Positions 51,313 to 58,979 of a stretch of DNA of 64,000 bases are shown piece by piece; position 1 is the stretch's first letter; every line of letters starts with the position of its first letter. Origin of the DNA: Streptomyces cavernae (GTDB lineage: Bacteria > Actinomycetota > Actinomycetes > Streptomycetales > Streptomycetaceae); the NCBI RefSeq assembly GCF_004023625.1, contig NZ_RPDJ01000016.1, positions 124,001-188,000 of the forward strand, read 5' to 3'. Made by a program: the position numbers and the translations under genes. Below the pieces are notes generated by a model, which made no database searches, had not been told where the DNA came from, and saw nothing but the letters and a program-made list of their open reading frames with translations.

Positions 51313-52305
51313 TCAGGAAAGCGCCGCCGAACTCGCCCGCACCACGAGTTCGGTGGCCAGCTCGACACGGCGGGACGCCGGCTCCTCACCGGCCGCGAGC
51401 TGCAGCACCGTACGGGTGGCCAGCCTGCCCATGTCCGCCAGGGGCTGGCGCACGGTCGTCAGCGGGGGCGCGGACCAGCGCACCTCCGGCAGGTCGTCGA
51501 AGCCCACCACGCTCATGTCCTCGGGGACCCTGAGGCCGCGGCGGCGCAGCGCCTCGATCGCGCCGAGCGCCATCTGGTCGCTGGCGGCGAACACCGCGGT
51601 CGGCGGTTCGGCCAGGTCCAGCAGGACGCCCGCACCCTCGAAGCCGGACGCGTGGTAGAAGTCCCCGGGCACGGTCAGGGCCTCGTCGACGGCGAGGCCG
51701 GCGCCCTCGAGTGCGGCGCGGTAGCCGTCGAGCCGCGCCCGTGAGCACAGCAGCCGCTGGGGACCGGCGATGAAGCCGATCCTGCGGTGACCGAGACCGA
51801 GCAGATGGTCCGTGGCTGCCATCCCGCCGGCCCAGTTGGTGGCGCCGACGGTCGGCACGTCCAGGGACGGGGAGCCGGCCGGGTCGACCACGACGAGGGG
51901 CACGCCCAGGCGGCGCAGCTCCTCGTGCAGCCGGGGTTCGAGGACGGAGGTCACGAGGATCACCCCGTCCGAGGCGCGGGCGCGCAGGTTCTCCATCCAC
52001 TGCAGCGCCGGGCGCGAGGCGCCGTGGATGGCGGACACCACCGTGCCCACGCCCGAGGCGTGCGCGACGTCCTCGACCCCGCGGATGATCTCCACGGCCC
52101 AGGGGCTGTCCAGGTCGTTGAAGACGAGGTCGATGAGGGCCGCCCGGGAACGGTCCGCGGGCTGCTTGCGCCGGTAGCCGTGCCGGCGCAGCAGGTCCTC
52201 GACCCGGGCCCGGGTCTCCGGCGACACGTCGGATCGGCCATTGACCACGCGGGACACCGTGGGCACCGAGACTCCCGCCTGTCGGGCGATCTCGGTGATG
52301 GTCAC
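51313..52305 (-). CDS. LacI-family transcriptional regulator of the sugar locus
   Basis: This is a 330-aa repressor. The N-terminal helix-turn-helix is TITEIARQAGVSVPTVSRVVNGRSDVSPETRARVEDLLRRHGY; the effector-binding domain includes LIDLVFNDLDSPWAVEIIRGVED and the C-terminal VVGFDDLPEVRWSAPPLTTVRQPLADMG. The GTG at 52305 has AAGGAG 9 nt upstream and starts exactly at the conserved helix-turn-helix. It lies just upstream of the ABC-GH3 operon on the same strand and most likely represses it until the imported sugar or a derivative binds. Confidence 0.92.
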   Translation of the reverse strand: MTITEIARQAGVSVPTVSRVVNGRSDVSPETRARVEDLLRRHGYRRKQPADRSRAALIDLVFNDLDSPWAVEIIRGVEDVAHASGVGTVVSAIHGASRPALQWMENLRARASDGVILVTSVLEPRLHEELRRLGVPLVVVDPAGSPSLDVPTVGATNWAGGMAATDHLLGLGHRRIGFIAGPQRLLCSRARLDGYRAALEGAGLAVDEALTVPGDFYHASGFEGAGVLLDLAEPPTAVFAASDQMALGAIEALRRRGLRVPEDMSVVGFDDLPEVRWSAPPLTTVRQPLADMGRLATRTVLQLAAGEEPASRRVELATELVVRASSAALS

Positions 52306-52450
52306 CTTGTTCGTCTCCTTGTTCCTGACGCCGCCGCCGGCGCTCTCCCGGGCCACGCGCCCACCTCCGTTGCCGAAACCTTGCAAAAACCTTCCGGAAA
52401 ACCCGGGTTGGCGTGAAGGCTACAGGGGACCGGCACGGTCCAGGGTTGGC

Positions 52451-54292
52451 TCAGCCCAGGGCGCGGTCCAGATTGAAGGCCGCGCTGATCAGGGCCAGAT
52501 GGGTGAAGGCCTGGGGGAAGTTGCCCTGCTGCTCGCCGGTCCGGCTGACCTCCTCCGCGTACAGACCGAGGTGGTTGGCGTAGGTGAGCATCTTCTCGAA
52601 GGCGAGACGGGCCTCGTCGACCCGCCCGGCCCGGGTCAGCGCCTCGACGTACCAGAACGAGCAGATGGAGAAGGTTCCCTCGTCGCCGTGCAGGCCGTCC
52701 GGGCTGGCCTCGGGGTCGTAGCGGTAGACGAGGGAGTCGGACACCAACTCCTGGGTGAGCGCGTCGAGCGTGGACAGCCACTTGGGGTCGGTGGGCGAGA
52801 TGAACTTGGCCAGCGGCATCATCAGCACGGCGGCGTCGAGGACGCTGCCGTCCTCGTACTGCACGAACGCCCCGCGGTCGGCGGACCAGCCGCGGGTCAT
52901 GATCCGCCGGTAGATCGTGTCGCGGGCCTGGCGCCAGCGCGGGAGCTCCGCCGGCAGGCCGCGCCGGTGAGCCATCCGGACGGCGCGCTCGATGGCCACC
53001 CAGCACATCAGCCGCGAGTACAGGAAGTCCTTGCGGCCGCCGCGGGTCTCCCAGATGCCTTCGTCGGGCTGGTCCCAGTGTTCGCGCACCCAGTCCACCA
53101 GTGCGCAGACGTCGTCCCACTGGTCGCTCGAGATGGGCTGGGCCCATTTGTCGTAGAGGTAGATCGAGTCGATGAGCGCGCCGTAGATGTCGAGCTGGAG
53201 CTGGCCGGCGGCGTCGTTGCCGACCCGGACCGGTGCGGAGCCCCGGTGGCCTTCCAGATGGTCGAGCTCGCGCTCGGGCAGGTCGGTTCGGCCGTCGATG
53301 CCGTACATGATCTGCAGCGGACCGGACGGGCCGCCGTCGCCGGGGCTGATGTGCCGGGCCAGGAACCCCATGAACGCCTCGGCCTCACCGGTGAAGCCCA
53401 GCCGCAGCAGCGCGTACACGCAGAACGCGGCGTCGCGGACCCATACGTAGCGGTAGTCCCAGTTGCGCTCGCCGCCGATCTGCTCGGGCAGGCTCGTCGT
53501 GGGCGCTGCCACGATCGCACCGGTGGGGGCGTAGGTGAGGAGCTTCAGGGTGAGCGCGGAGCGGTGCACCATCTCCCGCCACCGGCCGCGGTAACGGGAG
53601 GCGGACAGCCAGTGCCGCCAGTACGCCACCGTCGCCGTGAACTCCCGCTCGGCCTCGGCGCGGGCGCATCCGCGGGGCGCCACATCACCGCCGACCTGGT
53701 CGAGCGCGAACACCGCGGCCTCGCCCTCGGCCAGCTTGAACTCGGCCCGGACGTCGGCACCGTCGCACTCCACGGGCACCGTGGAGGTCAGCGCGAGCGT
53801 CAGCCGGGCGGATTCGAAGACCGCGACGTCGCCGGTGATCCGCAGGGTGTGCGGGTCGGCCCCGTAGGCGAAGCGGGGCGCGACGCGCACCCGGAACGGA
53901 AGGGTGCCGCGGACGCACAGCACCCGCCGGATCAGCCGGTGTCTCCCGGCCTCGTTCCCGCTCGCGCCCTTCGTGCTGCCGCCGGTGCCGCCCTCGCCGG
54001 TCACCGGCATGAAGTCCTGGACCTCGCCCACGCCGTCCTCGGTGAAGAACCGGGTGATCAGGACGTTGGTGTCGGGGAAGTAGAACTGTTTGGTCCGCGC
54101 GGGAACGGCCGCCGCCAGCTCGAAGCAGCCACCGCGCTCGGCGTCGAGGAGGGAGGCGAAGACGCTCGGCGCGTCGAAGGAAGGACAGCAGTACCAGTCG
54201 ATCGTGCCGTTGCTGCCCACCAGGGCCACCGTCCGCAGATCACCGACGAGCCCGTGCTCGGCGATGGGCAGGTACGCGGTCGACTCCGCCAT
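52451..54292 (-). CDS. Glycoside hydrolase family 15 protein (glucoamylase/trehalase-like)
   Basis: This is a 613-aa cytoplasmic protein. An N-terminal beta domain opens YLPIAEHGLVGDLRTVALVGSNGTIDWYCCPSFDAPSVFA. An (alpha/alpha)6 barrel follows, with RNWDYRYVWVRDAAFCVYALLRLGF, a Glu in DEGIWETRGG and the second acid in GLHGDEGTFSICSFW. This layout matches actinobacterial GH15 proteins, some of which are acid trehalases in mycobacteria; others hydrolyse alpha-glucans. No signal peptide suggests intracellular storage-sugar turnover. It lies upstream of, and may be separate from, the LacI locus. Confidence 0.9.
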   Translation of the reverse strand: MAESTAYLPIAEHGLVGDLRTVALVGSNGTIDWYCCPSFDAPSVFASLLDAERGGCFELAAAVPARTKQFYFPDTNVLITRFFTEDGVGEVQDFMPVTGEGGTGGSTKGASGNEAGRHRLIRRVLCVRGTLPFRVRVAPRFAYGADPHTLRITGDVAVFESARLTLALTSTVPVECDGADVRAEFKLAEGEAAVFALDQVGGDVAPRGCARAEAEREFTATVAYWRHWLSASRYRGRWREMVHRSALTLKLLTYAPTGAIVAAPTTSLPEQIGGERNWDYRYVWVRDAAFCVYALLRLGFTGEAEAFMGFLARHISPGDGGPSGPLQIMYGIDGRTDLPERELDHLEGHRGSAPVRVGNDAAGQLQLDIYGALIDSIYLYDKWAQPISSDQWDDVCALVDWVREHWDQPDEGIWETRGGRKDFLYSRLMCWVAIERAVRMAHRRGLPAELPRWRQARDTIYRRIMTRGWSADRGAFVQYEDGSVLDAAVLMMPLAKFISPTDPKWLSTLDALTQELVSDSLVYRYDPEASPDGLHGDEGTFSICSFWYVEALTRAGRVDEARLAFEKMLTYANHLGLYAEEVSRTGEQQGNFPQAFTHLALISAAFNLDRALG

Positions 54293-54392
54293 GGCAGCAC
54301 CCTTTGTCAGGAGGCTCGGCTCGCCTGCGGGCGAGGGGCGGTTCCGGCCCCCGCCCGCCGACGTGTTTCCAGGTTACGGCCGCCGCGCCGGC

Positions 54393-54686
54393 TCAGCCCA
54401 CGCCCGAGGCGGACTCCTCGCCCGAGCCGGGCTCCTCACCCAGCGACTCGAACCGCCACCGGTGCACCGCCCGCGTCACCAGATCCCCGGCCGGTTCCGG
54501 GAGTTCGGGGAGATCGGCGTCGTACGGCGCGTCCCACCAGGTGAGGACGAGGACCCGGTCCTGCGGAGCCCGCAGGGTCTCCCGGCGCAGGGGCCGCGCC
54601 GGGAGTCGCTGTGCCCGGGCCCAGGCCAGCAGCTCCTCGCCACGACCCGCGACCGCCCGTGCCTCCCACATCAGCGCGACGGTCAC
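54393..54686 (-). CDS. Small conserved-type protein coupled to tsaD
   Basis: This 97-aa cytoplasmic protein begins TVALMWEARAVAGRGEELLAWARAQ and contains DRVLVLTWWDAP, resembling the beta-alpha-beta strand pattern of small ferredoxin-fold (ABM-like) proteins. The C-terminus is acidic. Its GTG overlaps the tsaD stop codon by 4 bp, so it is translated in the tsaB-rimI-tsaD operon. No function can be given. Confidence 0.75.
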   Translation of the reverse strand: MTVALMWEARAVAGRGEELLAWARAQRLPARPLRRETLRAPQDRVLVLTWWDAPYDADLPELPEPAGDLVTRAVHRWRFESLGEEPGSGEESASGVG

Positions 54687-55789
54687 GAGTACAGGTTCTC
54701 CTTCGAGACCTCGTGCACATGGTCATGGGCGGCGGCCGTACCGGGCACATGCGGGTCCGTCACCGGCAGCGAGGAGTCCGCCGACAGGTCCCAGTCCGAC
54801 GCGGCCCGCCCCCGGGCCACCATCTCCGCGCCCAGAGCCGCGACCATGGCGCCGTTGTCCGTGCACAGCTTGGGCCTCGGCACGCGGAGCCGGATCCCGG
54901 CCGCCTCGCAGCGCTCCTGGGCGAGGGCGCGCAGCCGGGAGTTGGCGGCCACACCGCCGCCGATCATCAGATGGTCGACGCCCTCGTCACGGCAGGCGCG
55001 CACGGCCTTGCGGGTCAGCACGTCCACCACCGCCTCCTGGAAGGAGGCCGCCACATCACGCACGGGTACCTCCTCACCCGCCGCGCGCTTGGCCTCGATC
55101 CAGCGGGCGACCGCGGTCTTCAGGCCGGAGAAGGAGAAGTCGTACACCGGGTCGCGCGGACCGGTCAGACCGCGTGGGAAGGCGATCGCGGCCGGGTCGC
55201 CCTCGCGCGCGTACCGGTCGATGACGGGACCGCCCGGGAAGCCGAGGTCGAGCACCCGCGCGATCTTGTCGAAGGCCTCGCCCGCGGCGTCGTCGATGGT
55301 CGAGCCCAGGGGCCGGACATCGGCGGTGATGTCCGTCGACAGCAGGAGGGAGGAGTGGCCGCCGGAGACCAGCAACGCCATCGTCGGCTCGGGCAGCGCG
55401 CCGTGCTCCAGCTGGTCCACACAGATGTGCGAGGCGAGGTGGTTGACGCCGTAGAGCGGCTTGCCCAGCGCGTACGCGTACGCCTTCGCCGCGGAGACGC
55501 CCACCAGCAGCGCGCCGGCCAGTCCGGGACCCGCGGTGACGGCGATCCCGTCCAGGTCGCGGGCGCTCACCCCCGCCTCCTTCAGCGCCCGGTCGATGGT
55601 GGGCACCATCGCCTCCAGGTGCGCACGGGACGCGACCTCCGGGACCACGCCACCGAACCGGGCGTGCTCGTCGACGCTGGAGGCGACCGCGTCGGCCAGC
55701 AGCGTGGTACCGCGGACGACGCCGACCCCGGTCTCGTCGCAGGAGGTCTCGATGCCGAGCACGAGAGGCTCATCGCGTGAGTCAGCCAT
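54683..55789 (-). CDS. tsaD: tRNA N6-adenosine threonylcarbamoyltransferase TsaD
   Basis: This 368-aa ASKHA-fold enzyme transfers the threonylcarbamoyl group to A37 of ANN-decoding tRNAs. Signature segments are LGIETSCDETGVGVV, VDEHARFGGVVPEVASRAHLE, the metal-binding His pair in NHLASHI, LLVSGGHSSLLL, DDAAGEAFDKIAR and GGGVAANSRLR. A C-terminal tail of about 30 residues with several His extends beyond the usual end. The start overlaps the rimI stop by 8 bp. Its partners TsaB (two genes upstream) and TsaE (about 3 kb away) are in this window; TsaC is elsewhere. Confidence 0.96.
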   Translation of the reverse strand: MADSRDEPLVLGIETSCDETGVGVVRGTTLLADAVASSVDEHARFGGVVPEVASRAHLEAMVPTIDRALKEAGVSARDLDGIAVTAGPGLAGALLVGVSAAKAYAYALGKPLYGVNHLASHICVDQLEHGALPEPTMALLVSGGHSSLLLSTDITADVRPLGSTIDDAAGEAFDKIARVLDLGFPGGPVIDRYAREGDPAAIAFPRGLTGPRDPVYDFSFSGLKTAVARWIEAKRAAGEEVPVRDVAASFQEAVVDVLTRKAVRACRDEGVDHLMIGGGVAANSRLRALAQERCEAAGIRLRVPRPKLCTDNGAMVAALGAEMVARGRAASDWDLSADSSLPVTDPHVPGTAAAHDHVHEVSKENLYS

Positions 55790-56297
55790 GGATCTCTGTT
55801 CCTTGTGTTCCTTGTACGCCGTCGAGTCGGTCGGACGGGCCGGTCAGACGCATCACCAGGGCGTCCACGTTCCCCGGCTGGTAGTAGCCGCGGCGGAACC
55901 CGATGGGCTCGAAGCCGAAGCGCTCGTACAGCTTCTGCGCCCGGATGTTGTCGACGCGGCACTCGAGCATGACCTCGGCGCATTCGAAGGCGCTCGCGGC
56001 CCGCAGCAGTTCGGTGAGCAGCAGCGAACCGAGGCCCGTGCTCCAGTGGTCGCGGGCGACGGCGATGGTCTGGATGTCCCCCAGGTCGCCGGCCGCGGCG
56101 AGGCCCGCGTAGCCGACTATCCGTTGTTCGGAGGTCTCGGCCACCACATACCGCCGGGTCGCCTCGGGCCCGCGCGCGTGGGCCAGCTCGGACCAGAACA
56201 TCCCGCGCGACCAGGCGTCCTCGGGGAAGAGATCCTTCTCCAGTTCCAGTACGGGATCGATGTCCCACCAGCGCATCTCGCGCAGTAGCACGGTCAC
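55782..56297 (-). CDS. rimI: RimI-type N-acetyltransferase
   Basis: This 171-aa GNAT enzyme has the acetyl-CoA motif A (IAVARDHWSTGLGSLLLTELLRAA) and RVDNIRAQKLYERFGFEPIGFRRGYYQPGNVDALVM, typical of RimI, which acetylates protein N-termini (ribosomal S18 in E. coli). It opens with a LREMRWWDIDPVLELEKDLFPEDAW segment and carries about 20 extra C-terminal residues. The GTG at 56297 overlaps the tsaB stop (GTGA) and the gene end overlaps tsaD, so the three are tightly coupled, as in many actinobacteria. Confidence 0.92.
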   Translation of the reverse strand: MTVLLREMRWWDIDPVLELEKDLFPEDAWSRGMFWSELAHARGPEATRRYVVAETSEQRIVGYAGLAAAGDLGDIQTIAVARDHWSTGLGSLLLTELLRAASAFECAEVMLECRVDNIRAQKLYERFGFEPIGFRRGYYQPGNVDALVMRLTGPSDRLDGVQGTQGTEIHG

Positions 56298-56941
56298 TTC
56301 GGGGTGACCACCTTGTAGTTCTTGGGTACCTGGGCGTCCGGGCGGCGCAGATACAGGGGCCGGGGCGGTTCGAGTTCCTCGCCGCGCGCCAGCTTCTCGG
56401 CGGCGAGCGAGGCGAGCGCGGCGGCCGAGACGTGCTCGGGCTCGTGCGCGTTCGGGAAGGTGGCGGGGTAGAGCAGCGCTCCGGCGCCGACCGCGGGCAG
56501 ATGGCCGACGTCCAGGTCCCCGGGGCGGTCGACGGCGGGGTCCGTGGCACGGGTCCTGCGGTCCTTGTACCGCGCCCAGTACACCTCCTTGCGCCGTGCG
56601 TCCGTCGCCACCACGAACGGTCCGTCGAGCCCGGAGGCGTAGGCGAGTCCGTCCAGGGTGCACAGACCGTGCACCGGTACCCCGAGCGCGAGCCCGAAGG
56701 TGTCGGCGGTCATCAGTCCGACACGCAGGCCGGTGTACGGGCCGGGGCCGATCCCGGCCACGATGCCGGTGACGGCGTCGAGCCGCAGCCCGGCCTCGGC
56801 GAGCACCCGGTCGACGGCGGGCAACAGCAGTTCCCCGTGCCGACGCGCGTCCACCTGACTCGACGAGGCGACGACGTTCGTCCCGTCGTGCAGGGCGACG
56901 GTCACGGCGGGGGTGGCGGTATCCAGAGCGAGCAAGAGCAC
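56294..56941 (-). CDS. tsaB: tRNA t6A synthesis protein TsaB
   Basis: This 215-aa TsaD paralogue forms the TsaBDE complex. LLLALDTATPAVTVALHDG starts the ASKHA fold; HGELLLPAVDRVLAEAGL, GIGPGPYTGLRVGLMTADTFGLALGVPVHGLCTLDGLA and a LYLRRPDAQVPK end are typical. TsaB does not catalyse by itself but dimerises with TsaD. A GTG start begins the reading frame directly at the fold. It is the first gene of tsaB-rimI-tsaD-small ORF. The region upstream is divergent to the gene at 57052. Confidence 0.95.
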   Translation of the reverse strand: MLLLALDTATPAVTVALHDGTNVVASSSQVDARRHGELLLPAVDRVLAEAGLRLDAVTGIVAGIGPGPYTGLRVGLMTADTFGLALGVPVHGLCTLDGLAYASGLDGPFVVATDARRKEVYWARYKDRRTRATDPAVDRPGDLDVGHLPAVGAGALLYPATFPNAHEPEHVSAAALASLAAEKLARGEELEPPRPLYLRRPDAQVPKNYKVVTPK

Positions 56942-57051
56942 GCGAACAGCCTACGGCGGTTCGGCCGGGGGCACTGTCGCCCCGGTCAGCCGGGTCCGTG
57001 CTGCTACCGTCACATCAATGACGTCATGTCCTTGACGTCCGGCAGCGAGAG

Positions 57052-57618
57052 GTGGCGCACAAGGTGGCTCGGAGCAGCTCGGGATTCGTGGCCGGGCTCA
57101 CCGCGGCGGCGATCGCCGCAGTCGGATTCCTCGCCTACCAGGCGCAGGCGAGCGTGCCGGAGAACCTGGGCAAGCCGCAGCCGTCGAAGTCCCCTGCGGC
57201 CGTGAAGTCGAAGAAGCCCGGGAACGGTGCGCAGGCCACGGCGCTGCCCGGTCGCTCCGGCACGGGTGAGCGGGTGGTGTACTCGCTGGACGCGGACCGG
57301 GTCTGGCTGGTGGACGCCGGCGACAAGGTACGACGCACGTTCGAGGTGACCCCCGGAACCGTCGACCCGGCACCGGCCGCCTACGCCGTCACCTCCCGGT
57401 CCGACGCCATCACCGGATCGGACGGGGTGGCGGTCGAGCACGTGGTGCTGTTCGCCAGGGTGGACGGCGTACCGGTCGGCTTCAGCGCTGCGGTGAACGG
57501 CTCGACGCAGGCCCCGGACAGCACGAAGAAGCTGGGCGGAATCCGGGAGTCCCGCGCGGACGGCAACGCGATGTGGGAGTTCGCGCCGGTCGGCCGAAAG
57601 GTCGTAGTCGTCCCCTGA
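57052..57618 (+). CDS. Exported protein with a degenerate L,D-transpeptidase-like domain
   Basis: This 188-aa protein has an N-terminal membrane segment (GFVAGLTAAAIAAVGFLAYQA, about residues 11-31), then a Lys/Pro/Ser linker. Its domain (about 72-188) runs RVVYSLDADRVWLVDAGDKVRRTFEVTPG... to GGIRESRADGNAMWEFAPVGRKVVVVP. The end aligns by eye with the SHGCIRMSN.DA..L...V..GT.VVI end of YkuD L,D-transpeptidases, but the catalytic Cys is Gly and the active-site His is absent. It may bind peptidoglycan without cross-linking it; that is inference. A GTG start is used with a weak GCGAGAG before it. Confidence 0.65.
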   Translation: MAHKVARSSSGFVAGLTAAAIAAVGFLAYQAQASVPENLGKPQPSKSPAAVKSKKPGNGAQATALPGRSGTGERVVYSLDADRVWLVDAGDKVRRTFEVTPGTVDPAPAAYAVTSRSDAITGSDGVAVEHVVLFARVDGVPVGFSAAVNGSTQAPDSTKKLGGIRESRADGNAMWEFAPVGRKVVVVP

Positions 57619-57699
57619 CCCCGGGCTCACGCCCCTGTGGGAGGCACACTCCGGGGAGGCACCGCCGGGGCCCCATGCGCACCACCGATGCCCCGCGGG

Positions 57700-57960
57700 C
57701 ACCGCCGACGCCCCACGGGCAGGCACCGCCGACGCCCCACGGCACCACCGACGCCCCACGGGCAGGCACCGCCGACGCCCCACGGCACCACCGACGCCCC
57801 ACGGGCAGGCACCGCCGACGCCCCACGGCACCACCGACGCCCCACGGGCAGGCACCGCCGACGCCCCACGGCACCGCCGACGCCCCACGGGCAGGCACCG
57901 CCGACGCCCCACGGCACCGCCGACGCCCCACGGCACCACCGACGCCCCACGGGCAGGCAC
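57700..57960. repeat. GC-rich minisatellite, 19-bp core in 43-bp periods
   Basis: A 19-bp core (GCACC(G/A)CCGACGCCCCACG) is repeated about 13 times. Five 43-bp higher-order periods (19 plus 24 bp) start at 57723, 57766, 57809, 57852 and 57895; two extra cores follow. The array is free of stops in several frames, which creates spurious long ORFs. It separates the L,D-transpeptidase-like gene from the small iron-box ORF and should be length-variable. Confidence 0.92.
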
Positions 57961-58069
57961 CACCGGACCGGGCTGGCACACACCTCCGTGGTCACTGCCC
58001 GATCGGCCCCGGCAGATGATGCGCGACGCCCACTGTGATTCGCCCCCTCCGCCCCTACCCGTCCCGTTC

Positions 58070-58139
58070 CCGGGGGCTGCGGCCCCCGGACCCAGGCTGT
58101 CGGCCTGAAGGGCCTCGTCCTCAAACGCCGGACAGCCTG
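58070..58139. repeat. Streptomyces intergenic stem-loop repeat
   Basis: An 8-bp hairpin (CCGGGGGC / GCCCCCGG, 58070-58089) is followed by a larger stem (CAGGCTGTC at 58093-58101 with GACAGCCTG at 58131-58139) enclosing CCTCGTCCTCAAACGCCGG. This word is found after many Streptomyces genes. It lies 10 bp beyond the stop of the minus-strand 53-aa ORF and may act as its terminator. Confidence 0.65.
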
Positions 58140-58148
58140 AAACACCTT

Positions 58149-58310
58149 TCACGCGGCCTGTCGGCGTTCCTCCCGGACGACCGGTGGAGCCGGTGGGCGG
58201 GGTGGGGTGGAGACCGCGTTCGCGGCGGCGCACGACGCCAGCAGTTCGCTCATCGACACCTTGCGGGGACCCGCCGCAGCCCGCTTCTCGTCACGGTCTG
58301 GTGTCGACAT
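58149..58310 (-). CDS. 53-aa hypothetical protein behind an iron-box-like palindrome
   Basis: The frame MSTPDRDEKRAAAGPRKVSM continues SELLASCAAANAVSTPPRPP and ends with a Pro/Arg-rich tail. It is charged and soluble, with a single Cys and no signal peptide or helix-turn-helix. Support comes from GAGGAGG 6 nt before the ATG, a perfect 9-bp-arm palindrome 31-50 bp upstream, Streptomyces-like third-base GC bias, and a terminator-like repeat just after the stop. I do not recognise the family. If the palindrome binds a DtxR-family repressor, the peptide would be made in iron starvation. Confidence 0.55.
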   Translation of the reverse strand: MSTPDRDEKRAAAGPRKVSMSELLASCAAANAVSTPPRPPAPPVVREERRQAA

Positions 58311-58340
58311 GGCCGCCTCCTCGGGCTCCGGGAGCAGACG

Positions 58341-58360
58341 TGGTTAGGTAGACCTAACCA
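58341..58360. promoter_or_regulatory. Iron-box-like palindrome (DtxR/DmdR family candidate)
   Basis: TGGTTAGGT-AG-ACCTAACCA is a perfect 20-bp inverted repeat made of TTAGGT / ACCTAA half-sites like those of DmdR/IdeR iron boxes. The spacing is 2 bp, shorter than the 7 bp between the same half-sites in the canonical 19-bp box, so recognition is uncertain. It is placed over the probable core promoter of the 53-aa ORF. Confidence 0.5.
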
Positions 58361-58478
58361 CGCACTGCGTCCATGTGACCATGCCGAACGCGCCCGGCGC
58401 AACATTTTCCCGACGTCTTGTCGGAATGTTGGGGCGAATGTACGAACGCACGTATGACGCGGGCGGAAGCCGCGCTGA

Positions 58479-58979
58479 TCAGGCGGAAAGCACCGAAAGG
58501 TCGACGGACGCCCAGCGTTCCCCGAACCCCGCGAGCCGGACCTGCCGCACCTCGTCGTCGGTGTCGCCCGTGGCGCGGTGGATGAGCACCTGCAACCGGT
58601 CCTCGGACAGTTCCTCGACCTTGCCCTCGCCCCACTCGACCACGATCACGGACTCGGGCAACGAGACGTCGAGGTCCAGGTCCTCCATCTCGTCCAGTCC
58701 GCCGCTGAGCCGGTAGGCGTCCACGTGCACCAGCGGCGGCCCGTCGCCGAGCGAGGGGTGGACCCGGGCGATCACGAACGTCGGCGAGGTCACCGCCCCC
58801 CGCACACCGAGCCCCTCGCCGAGCCCCCGCGTCAGCGTCGTCTTGCCCGCGCCCAGCTCACCGGTGAGCATCACCAGGTCGCCCGCGCGCAGCAGCTTGG
58901 CGAGCCGACGGCCCAGCTCGGTCATCTGGTCGGGAGAGCTGACGGTGATCTCAGCCCGGCTGTGCAGTGCTGCTTCCAT
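58479..58979 (-). CDS. tsaE: tRNA t6A synthesis ATPase TsaE
   Basis: This is a 166-aa P-loop ATPase with Walker A GELGAGKTT, SPTFVIARVHP switch region and VHVDAYRL (Walker B-like), then LPESVIVVEWGEG. TsaE recycles the TsaBD complex during threonylcarbamoyl transfer. The ATG at 58979 is chosen; a TTG three codons earlier is also open. The gene overlaps the end of the alpha/beta hydrolase upstream by 29 bp, so both belong to the alr-hydrolase-tsaE transcription unit, a common actinobacterial order. Confidence 0.93.
   Translation of the reverse strand: MEAALHSRAEITVSSPDQMTELGRRLAKLLRAGDLVMLTGELGAGKTTLTRGLGEGLGVRGAVTSPTFVIARVHPSLGDGPPLVHVDAYRLSGGLDEMEDLDLDVSLPESVIVVEWGEGKVEELSEDRLQVLIHRATGDTDDEVRQVRLAGFGERWASVDLSVLSA

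Noticed and set aside
57482..57979. Long minus-strand ORF of Cys/Trp/Gly/Arg repeats across the minisatellite.
   Set aside because: It arises from a stop-free GC repeat readable in several frames; the 43-bp period shifts frame and there is no ribosome binding site.
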